A DNA stretch of 15,523 nucleotides from JBCBZH01 sp039815415 (GTDB lineage Bacteria > Bacteroidota > Rhodothermia > Rhodothermales > Rubricoccaceae), in assembly GCA_039815415.1 (NCBI GenBank), contig JBCBZH010000075.1:1-15523 (forward strand), given 5' to 3'. Below the pieces are notes generated by a model, which was not told where the DNA came from, ran no database searches, and was given only the letters and a program-made list of their open reading frames with translations. Below are positions 1 through 5,289 of the stretch, piece after piece. Each line of letters begins with the position of its first letter. Positions within the stretch are counted from its first letter, which is position 1. Position numbers and translations under genes: made by a program.

Positions 1-44
1 CCACATGGTGGTCAAAAATATCAAATCGCCCTTCAAAAGCGTAA

Positions 45-488
45 TTGAGATGGGCCTCGGGATGGGATTTGCCGCGAGGGGGAAACGTCGATAGCAAAAT
101 CCCCTCTGACCGAATCGACGTCGCGCTGACGAACCACTACTACATCCTTCGGGTCAGTGAGGCTGTGGAAGGCGAGTCGCCGGTCGCGACGCATCGGTTT
201 GCGCCGGGCGATGTGGGCAACCTGGCCCTCGTGACGGGCACAGGCCTACTCGCCACAAGCGACAACGACGCTGCCGCTGCACGCTTCATGTCCTTCTTGC
301 TCTCGGAGGGTGCACAGCAGACCGCCGCAGACGACGTCTACGAGTACCCGGTGGTAGAAGGCGTCGAGATGCCCGACTATCTCGTGCCGCTCAGCGAAGC
401 TCGCCAGCTCGGCCCGGAGATCGACTTCGAGCAGCTTCGCGACATCGAGGCGACACTTGCGTTGCTTCGCGATCAGGAGCTGCTCTAA
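45..488 (+). pseudogene. fbpA: fbpA 3' fragment: ferric iron-binding protein, N-terminal half missing
   Basis: This is the C-terminal part of a periplasmic Fe(III)-binding protein of the FbpA/FutA type, the substrate-binding component for the FbpB and FbpC encoded downstream. The recognisable part begins around base 110 with IDVALTNHYYILR; the adjacent tyrosines (codons at 138-143) match the Tyr-Tyr iron ligands of this family. It continues through a GDVGNLALVTGTGLLATSD segment and an RFMSFLLSEGAQQ segment to a DIEATLALLRDQELL end, all typical of the second lobe. Full-length members have roughly 310-350 residues; at most 147 codons are open here. A TAA at 42-44 closes the frame upstream, and no start gives a signal peptide. 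The first ~100 bases show no FbpA similarity that I can see and are more AT-rich. I read this as a 5'-truncated or frameshifted gene. A sequencing frameshift near base 100 is the alternative. Family assignment is firm; the broken state is likely. Confidence 0.75.
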
Positions 489-509
489 CCCCTCGTCTCT
501 TCATCCATT

Positions 510-542
510 CCGGCCGACCTCGTCACGTACGGGGTCGGCCGG
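510..542 (+). terminator. Hairpin between fbpA and fbpB
   Basis: There is a perfect 10-bp stem, CCGGCCGACC (510-519) with GGTCGGCCGG (533-542), and a 13-nt loop. It starts 21 bases after the fbpA stop and ends 17 bases before the fbpB ATG. No T-run follows, so it could be a partial terminator or an mRNA-stabilising stem that keeps binding-protein message above permease message, as is common in ABC import operons. The stem is seen; its role is inferred. Confidence 0.6.
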
Positions 543-559
543 TTGCGTAGGCTTTCGGG

Positions 560-2167
560 ATGAGCGCCATTCCCAGAACTCCACCTCTGTCGTGGCGCAC
601 GCGTGTGCGCCGAGGCAAGGCGGCGCTGTGGCATCATGGCGTGTGGGTGCCCGTCGGGGCGGTAGCGCTGGGCGTGTTGGTGCCCCTCGGGTATCTCATG
701 GCTCGAGCGTTCTCCTCCGACCCTGCCGCGCTCGCGGATCTGGTCTTCCGGATGCGAACGCTTCGCTTGGTTGGAAACACCCTCGGGCTGGCGATTGCTG
801 TTCTGGGATCGACAGCCGCCTTGGCCTTCCCGCTCGCATGGCTCGTTACCCGGACCGACCTGCCCTTTCGGCGTGTGTTCACCGTCCTCGGAGCACTTCC
901 GCTTGCGGTTCCAGGCTACGTCATGGCCTACGCTCTGCTCGCGTCTACGGGTCCAACAGGTCTCCTGGCCGAGGTGGCTGGGCTGACGATCCCCAGACCG
1001 AGTGGATTCAGTGGGGCCTGGCTCGCTCTTACGCTCACGCTATTTCCCTACCTCTTCCTCGGTCTTCGGGCGGCGCTGCTTGGCCTGGATGCTTCGCTTG
1101 ACGAGGCTGCTCGAACGCTCGGTGCAGGCCCCTGGGAACGGGCACGACGTGTGGTGCTTCCGCAACTCCGCCCAGCCGCGTATGCCGGAGGGCTCCTCGT
1201 CGGACTCCACGTGCTCGGCGACTTCGGAGTGGTGTCGCTCATGCGGTTCGAGACATTCAGCTTCGCCATCTACCTCCAGTACACAGCGGCCTACGACCGC
1301 GTGTATGCCGCAGCGCTTGCACTGATGTTGATCGCAATCACTGGGGCGTTGCTCTGGGGAGAAGCTCGACTTCTCCGAGGCCTCCGTTTAGCCCGGGTTG
1401 GCGCGGGTGCCGCACGTCGCCAGCCCGTCGTGCAGCTTGGGACCTGGCGTTGGCTAGGCGCTCTAGGCGCTGGGGCCCTGGCTGTCCTCTCAGTCGGCGT
1501 GCCGGTGGGGGCCTCGCTCCTGTGGCTCGGACGCGGCATAGACCCGGAGATTTGGAGCGACCTGTCCACGGCGCTCGGCGACTCCGTCTCCGCCGCGCTC
1601 CCAGCGGCGCTACTGGCTGCGGGATTTGCGGTGCCCGTCAGCATCCTTAGCGTGCGGCACCCATCGCGACGGACGGCTCTAGCCGAACGGGTGGCGTACC
1701 TCGGCTATGCGACACCGCCGCTGGCGTTTGCCCTTGCCTTCGTGTTCGTCTCCATCCGGGTGCTGCCCTGGGCATACCAGACGCTTGGGCTCCTCGTGGT
1801 GGCGTACGCGCTCCATTTTCTTGCCGAGGCGCTCGGGCCCGTCCGTACATCGTTGTACCAAGCGTCGGCACGGGCTGAGGAGGCGGCACGAACGCTTGGA
1901 CGGGGCCCATTCCGAGCGTTTGTAGAGGTCACACTGCCAGTGCTTCGCCGCGGCCTCGGGGTGTCCGTCGCCCTCGTGTTCCTCTCGGCCATCAAGGAAC
2001 TGCCCATCGCGTTCCTCCTGTCCCCACTTGGGTTCGAGTCGCTCGCAACGCGAGCGTGGTCGGCAGCAGGCGAATCGCTATTCGCTGTCGCAGCGCCGTA
2101 TGCGCTTGCCCTCGTTGTCGTCTCGACACCGCTCGTCGCACTCGCCCTCAGGGAGAGAGACGTGTAG
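560..2167 (+). CDS. fbpB: FbpB: two-domain ferric iron ABC transporter permease
   Basis: This is the inner-membrane channel of a Fe(III) ABC importer. The 535-residue protein is a tandem of two binding-protein-dependent permease domains, the usual fused architecture and length of FbpB/SfuB/FutB. Two EAA loops, which dock on the ATPase, are visible: DEAARTLGAGPWERARRVVLPQL around residues 181-203 and EEAARTLGRGPFRAFVEVTLPVL around 440-462. Many hydrophobic segments surround them, including roughly residues 30-50, 72-96, 103-128, 152-175, 206-226, 248-266 and 297-323 in the first half. The ATG at 560 follows the hairpin by 17 bases; no strong Shine-Dalgarno is visible. It lies downstream of the fbpA fragment and upstream of the nitroreductase and fbpC, all on one strand. 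The gene looks intact. The family is clear; the substrate (Fe3+) is inferred from the fbpA and fbpC neighbours. Confidence 0.93.
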   Translation: MSAIPRTPPLSWRTRVRRGKAALWHHGVWVPVGAVALGVLVPLGYLMARAFSSDPAALADLVFRMRTLRLVGNTLGLAIAVLGSTAALAFPLAWLVTRTDLPFRRVFTVLGALPLAVPGYVMAYALLASTGPTGLLAEVAGLTIPRPSGFSGAWLALTLTLFPYLFLGLRAALLGLDASLDEAARTLGAGPWERARRVVLPQLRPAAYAGGLLVGLHVLGDFGVVSLMRFETFSFAIYLQYTAAYDRVYAAALALMLIAITGALLWGEARLLRGLRLARVGAGAARRQPVVQLGTWRWLGALGAGALAVLSVGVPVGASLLWLGRGIDPEIWSDLSTALGDSVSAALPAALLAAGFAVPVSILSVRHPSRRTALAERVAYLGYATPPLAFALAFVFVSIRVLPWAYQTLGLLVVAYALHFLAEALGPVRTSLYQASARAEEAARTLGRGPFRAFVEVTLPVLRRGLGVSVALVFLSAIKELPIAFLLSPLGFESLATRAWSAAGESLFAVAAPYALALVVVSTPLVALALRERDV

Positions 2168-2230
2168 CAGAGTCAGTAGCCTCCCGACACCTCCTTCCCC
2201 TGTCTTTTAGTTCTCTAGCCTGCCTTCCAG

Positions 2231-2860
2231 ATGTCCTCGTCTGACCTTGTTGACCGTGCGATCCGAGAGCGCCGGACTGTAAAGATGGTTGCACCCGAGC
2301 CAGCTCCGACAGACGGCGCACTCTCCCACGAGACCCTTGCGGAGATCCTCGCCGTAGCGGGATTGGCTCCATTTCACAAGCCTGCTCCGTCGGGGCCGCC
2401 CGAGCCATGGCGTTGCCACGCCCTCGACGCCAAGGCGTGCCGAGCGCTCCGAGCCCATGCCCTCGATGCTGGTGTTGGGGGAAAGCTGCTGGGGATGTTC
2501 GCAGCCGCGTCGGGCCTCGCCGTGGTCACGTGGGTGCCGGATGGCGAGTCGGCGCCGGCCCCGGATGTTCACTTCGTGCCATCGCTCCGGAATATGGAGC
2601 TGATTGCAGCGACCAGTGCGATGATCCAGAACGTGCTCGTCGCCGCGACGGCACGGGGCATTGCATCGTACTGGTCCAGTGGAGGCTGGCTTGCGACAGC
2701 CCCTGGACTGGCAGCTCTGGGGGTGCCCCCGGGCGAGCTGCTTCTGGGCGCCGTCTTCCTGTTTCCCGATGCGATTGACGGTGCGATGACGCACCCAGGG
2801 AAGCAGCACACCGTTCGGACGCCCGCCTCGGCGTGGACACGCTGGCCGGACGTCTCGTGA
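2231..2860 (+). CDS. Nitroreductase-family protein inside the fbp locus
   Basis: A 209-residue protein resembling the FMN-dependent nitroreductase family. Visible features are the N-terminal RAIRERRTVKM segment, where the family places its phosphate-contacting Arg cluster (usually RRSxRxF), a central LRNMELIAATSAMIQNVLVAATARGIASYWSSGGW helix region, and a late LGVPPGELLLGAVFLFP strand typical of the fold. Length is normal for the family. The ATG at 2231 is 63 bases after the fbpB stop, so co-transcription with fbpB is likely. A hairpin begins at its own stop codon. Members use NAD(P)H to reduce nitro compounds, quinones or flavins. A role here in supplying electrons for ferric reduction would fit the setting, but that is inference. 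The first Arg motif is atypical (RRTVKM rather than RRSxRxF), so substrate and even catalytic activity are open. Confidence 0.8.
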   Translation: MSSSDLVDRAIRERRTVKMVAPEPAPTDGALSHETLAEILAVAGLAPFHKPAPSGPPEPWRCHALDAKACRALRAHALDAGVGGKLLGMFAAASGLAVVTWVPDGESAPAPDVHFVPSLRNMELIAATSAMIQNVLVAATARGIASYWSSGGWLATAPGLAALGVPPGELLLGAVFLFPDAIDGAMTHPGKQHTVRTPASAWTRWPDVS

Positions 2861-2880
2861 GCCCCTTCTCCCGGGGCTCA
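2858..2880 (+). terminator. Hairpin at nitroreductase stop
   Basis: A perfect 8-bp stem, TGAGCCCC (2858-2865) with GGGGCTCA (2873-2880), has a 7-nt loop. Its left arm contains the TGA stop codon itself. There is no T-run. It may reduce read-through into fbpC, which lies 191 bases further on and may have its own promoter. Confidence 0.5.
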
Positions 2881-3051
2881 ACCTCAGACATGGCTCGCAT
2901 CCTGGATTCGGAGGCCTGCGTTGACAGTGGGTTTGAACGGCATCGTTTGCGGGACTCATACGGAGTGCGACCGTCTGAACGGCGGTGATTCCTTCGGTTC
3001 CTACCGAATCCGAACGGCGCTTGTGTGTATTCAGGAATCACTCTCATCTCC
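2881..3051 (+). promoter_or_regulatory. Leader region of fbpC with three GAACGGC repeats
   Basis: This 171-base gap is the only sizeable gap inside the fbp locus and could hold the fbpC promoter. It carries a TTGACA at 2921-2926 with no convincing -10 partner. The word GAACGGC occurs three times at about 2936, 2977 and 3012. A small hairpin lies at 2993-3008 (TTCGGT/ACCGAA). No TTAGACT-type inverted repeat like those before the minus-strand iron genes is present. Regulatory function is a guess from position. Confidence 0.3.
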
Positions 3052-4143
3052 ATGGCCCTCCTTTCCGTTTCCTGTCTCTCGAAGGCGTTTCCCTCTTCGG
3101 ATGGACGTCCCACGTTGCCTGTGGTCAACGGGCTGTCGTTCGAGATCGAGAAGGGGGAGATGTTTGCTCTCCTGGGCCCCAGCGGATGCGGCAAGACGAC
3201 GACGCTCCGCTGCATCGCCGGGCTGGCACGGCCTGACCGGGGCACGATTGCACTCGGCAACCAGATCCTCAACGCGGACGATGGAACCGTCGTCCCGCCT
3301 GAGCGGCGAGGCATCGGGCTGGTGTTCCAGGACTACGCCTTGTTTCCTCATCTGACCGTTCAGCAGCACGTCGCGTTCGGACTCCGCCAGCTCGGCCGGG
3401 AGCACCGGCAGGCGCGTGTCCAAGAGGTCATCCGGCTGGTCGGGCTGGTGGGCCTGGAAGAACGTTTTCCTCACGCCCTGTCCGGGGGGCAGCAGCAGCG
3501 TGTCGCTCTTGCACGTGCCATCGCCCCCCGGCCCCGACTGCTGCTTCTGGATGAGCCGTTCTCGAGCCTGGATGCTGGATTGAGGCATGAGACGCGGGAG
3601 CGTGTTCGTGAGCTGATCCGGGCCGAGAAGATGACAGCGCTGTTGGTCACGCACGACCAGCAAGAGGCGCTTGCATTCTCAGACCGAGTCGCCGTCATGC
3701 AAAGCGGCCAGATTGATCAGCTCGGCACTCCGCAACAGGTCTACAGCCGACCCCGAACGCTGTTTGTGGCGCAGTTCCTCGGTCGAACCAATCTCATGCT
3801 TGCCGATGCCGATGGGGACCTAGCGAAGACACCGTTCGGGACGCTCCAGCTGAGTCGCCCAGCTTCGGGCACCATCATGATCTCTCTCCGACCGGAGGCC
3901 CTCGAGCTTCGAGCTGGCGATGACCCAAGAGAGAAGGGGGACGAAGAAGCCATTGTTCTCTCCCGAGACTATTGGGGGCACGATGTGACGTACCGTGTTC
4001 AACTGCCTGGAGTGGGACATGGACCCGTGGAGTGCCTGGTCCACGGAGATGCCTATGCCCTCTTCGATCCTGGGGACACGGTGCGTGTTCGGGTGGTTGC
4101 TCCCGCGGTGGTTCTGGAGCGAGTCGGAGAGCCTGCCACCTAG
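3052..4143 (+). CDS. fbpC: FbpC: ferric iron ABC transporter ATP-binding protein
   Basis: This is the ATPase that powers the FbpB permease on the cytoplasmic face. All ABC motifs are intact in the 363-residue product: Walker A GPSGCGKTT (42-50), Q-loop VFQDYALFPH (91-100), signature LSGGQQQRVALARA (143-156), Walker B RLLLLDEPFSSLD (162-174), and switch His LLVTHDQQEA (197-206). After about residue 240 comes the TOBE-type C-terminal region usual in the FbpC/PotA/CysA group, ending in DTVRVRVVAPAVVLERVGEP. I chose the ATG at 3052, giving MALLSVSCLSKAF, rather than the GTG at 3025; the protein then starts at the usual first strand. A strong hairpin follows the stop by 14 bases. The last ~250 bases of this region recur in truncated form near 14953-15203. 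Family is certain; the iron substrate is inferred from the neighbours. Confidence 0.93.
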   Translation: MALLSVSCLSKAFPSSDGRPTLPVVNGLSFEIEKGEMFALLGPSGCGKTTTLRCIAGLARPDRGTIALGNQILNADDGTVVPPERRGIGLVFQDYALFPHLTVQQHVAFGLRQLGREHRQARVQEVIRLVGLVGLEERFPHALSGGQQQRVALARAIAPRPRLLLLDEPFSSLDAGLRHETRERVRELIRAEKMTALLVTHDQQEALAFSDRVAVMQSGQIDQLGTPQQVYSRPRTLFVAQFLGRTNLMLADADGDLAKTPFGTLQLSRPASGTIMISLRPEALELRAGDDPREKGDEEAIVLSRDYWGHDVTYRVQLPGVGHGPVECLVHGDAYALFDPGDTVRVRVVAPAVVLERVGEPAT

Positions 4144-4198
4144 ACACGAAACGCAGTGCGGCCACGGACGTGCTCGCCCGTGGCCGCTGAGATGTACA
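3945..4198 (+). repeat. Left copy of fbpC-tail direct repeat
   Basis: This stretch covers the TOBE-encoding end of fbpC, its stop codon and its terminator. It is repeated in the same orientation at 14953-15203, with about 93% identity over the coding portion by hand alignment. The two copies bracket the minus-strand iron genes. The alignment fades just past GAGATGT, at about 4198 and 15203. Confidence 0.85.
4158..4187 (+). terminator. fbpC terminator hairpin, possibly bidirectional
   Basis: A perfect 10-bp GC-rich stem, GCGGCCACGG (4158-4167) with CCGTGGCCGC (4178-4187), has a 10-nt loop and lies 14 bases after the fbpC stop. No T-run is present. It also sits 26 bases past the stop of the convergent small gene at 4214, so it could end transcription from both sides. 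A 9-bp version is present in the right repeat copy. Confidence 0.65.
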
Positions 4199-4213
4199 GG
4201 TGGATGGTGGTAT

Positions 4214-4423
4214 CTATGCGTGTCCGGTCTCCTGGCCGAGCACATTGAGCGGGATCAGCTCGAGGAGGATGCCGTTGTCGCCGGGATAGCTCGTGATGTG
4301 GGCGACCTCGTTGGTCCAGATCTCTTCGGGGATCCCGCTCGGGAACGCGTTGCATACGGGCTCCACGGTCACCTCACGGTCGAGGTGAGTGCAGGCGGCG
4401 CACTGGGGCTGGGGGGAAAGCAT
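4214..4423 (-). CDS. Conserved small cysteine-containing protein, 69 aa
   Basis: A short protein beginning MLSPQPQCAACTHLDRE, with a CxxC pair at residues 8-11, a third Cys at 24 in VCNAFPSGIPEEIW, and a PGDNGI motif at 47-52. The combination CxxCxH, CxAFPxGIPxEI and a final PGDNGI matches a small uncharacterised bacterial protein type I have seen in genome annotations; I cannot give a family name or function. Three Cys plus His could bind a metal, but this is inference. I chose the ATG at 4423. The frame is open further upstream, with an ATG at 4495, but that start would lie inside the operator-like repeat at 4495-4509 and would add low-complexity residues before the conserved part. The gene is convergent with fbpC. 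The upstream box suggests control together with the other iron genes. Its product could be truncated or extended at the C-terminus relative to relatives, as VLGQETGHA after the conserved core looks unconserved. Confidence 0.7.
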   Translation of the reverse strand: MLSPQPQCAACTHLDREVTVEPVCNAFPSGIPEEIWTNEVAHITSYPGDNGILLELIPLNVLGQETGHA

Positions 4424-4494
4424 GGGACTACTGGGATAATGGCGTGGCCGGGATATACCATCAAGAATAGGTCCAGATCCCTCAGGATCGTACA

Positions 4495-4509
4495 TTAGAC
4501 GGAGTCTAA
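4495..4509 (-). promoter_or_regulatory. Iron-box-like inverted repeat upstream of the 69-aa gene
   Basis: The sequence TTAGACGGAGTCTAA is an inverted repeat with 6 of 7 pairs intact around the central G at 4502. It is the same core, TTAGACT-N-AGTCTAA, seen at 13112-13138 and 14476-14496. It lies about 70 bases upstream of the chosen ATG at 4423. The half-site resembles DtxR/IdeR-family sites (TTAGG-type). The binding protein is inferred. Confidence 0.6.
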
Positions 4510-4585
4510 GGAACGTACGCGAGGAGATACCTGCGTTCAGGACCGACCGCATGGAGCTGGTGATTCGAGGCTTCAGCGCAGAGGC

Positions 4586-5284
4586 TCAGGCGCCCTCGCC
4601 AGCTCGTCGGGCGAGCCATCCCCCCCAGAGCAGCGACTGATGAAACCGGGTCCGGGGACCAAACCCGGCTGCGGCGAACTCCTGGGCGAGCGTCGCCTCG
4701 TCGGCGAGGCAGACCATGCTCTCGACCCGTCCAAAGAACGCATCCGCGTCCTCGCCCGACATCCCTGCACTCAGGACCGAGCGCCGCCAGACCGACATCA
4801 GCAGCTCCAGCGTCGCCGCATCGTCGGTGGGTCGGAACAAGTCGGCGTGGATGAGCGGGGCGCCAGGGCGAAGCCGCTCGGCGATAGCCTGGAAGTACTG
4901 CGCCCGCGCCTTGGCCTCCAACACGAAGTGCGCCACACAGATCGACGTTGCTGCATCGTAGGGGCCGTCTGGAGCCGCTTCTGTGGTGCCTGTGACTGTC
5001 GAGACGCGGTTCGAGAGGCCCGCTGCCTTCGCGCGTGCCTGACACACCGCCAGCATATCGGGAGAGGGGTCGACGGCTGTGAATCGCCAGCCCGGCGCAG
5101 CCAGCCCGAGGCGCTCGATCTCAGCCCCAGTCCCGGCCCCAACGACGAGGATGTGGGCCGTCGGCTCGAGAGCATCGAGGAGAAGCCGAGCAACGTGGTC
5201 GTGGAGGACATCGTAGCCGGGCGAGATCCGACGGACGTGAGCGTCGTAGCCAGCAGCGCGGTTGGTGTCGTAAACAGGAGGCAT
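4586..5284 (-). CDS. Class I SAM-dependent methyltransferase
   Basis: The 232-residue protein has a Rossmann-fold methyltransferase layout. Motif I is HILVVGAGTGAEIERL (residues 44-59), the acidic strand end that binds the SAM ribose is FTAVDPSPDML (68-78), and motif IV/post-I candidates are YDAATSICVAHFVLE and LRPGAPLIHADLF. The substrate cannot be read from sequence. The ATG at 5284 is only 5 bases after the stop of the TonB receptor gene, so it is the last gene of the six-gene operon; no convincing hairpin follows. Small methyltransferases beside TonB receptors may modify a ligand or simply travel with it; I cannot distinguish these. Family is firm, role unknown. Confidence 0.85.
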   Translation of the reverse strand: MPPVYDTNRAAGYDAHVRRISPGYDVLHDHVARLLLDALEPTAHILVVGAGTGAEIERLGLAAPGWRFTAVDPSPDMLAVCQARAKAAGLSNRVSTVTGTTEAAPDGPYDAATSICVAHFVLEAKARAQYFQAIAERLRPGAPLIHADLFRPTDDAATLELLMSVWRRSVLSAGMSGEDADAFFGRVESMVCLADEATLAQEFAAAGFGPRTRFHQSLLWGGWLARRAGEGA

Positions 5285-5289
5285 TGGAT

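Noticed and set aside
2921..2950. TTGACA at 2921 as a sigma-70 promoter for fbpC
   Set aside because: No acceptable -10 hexamer lies at the right distance; kept only as a note in the leader entry.
2207..3314. Minus-strand open frames across the nitroreductase gene
   Set aside because: They are Arg/Ser/Pro-rich antisense shadows; the plus-strand gene has family features.
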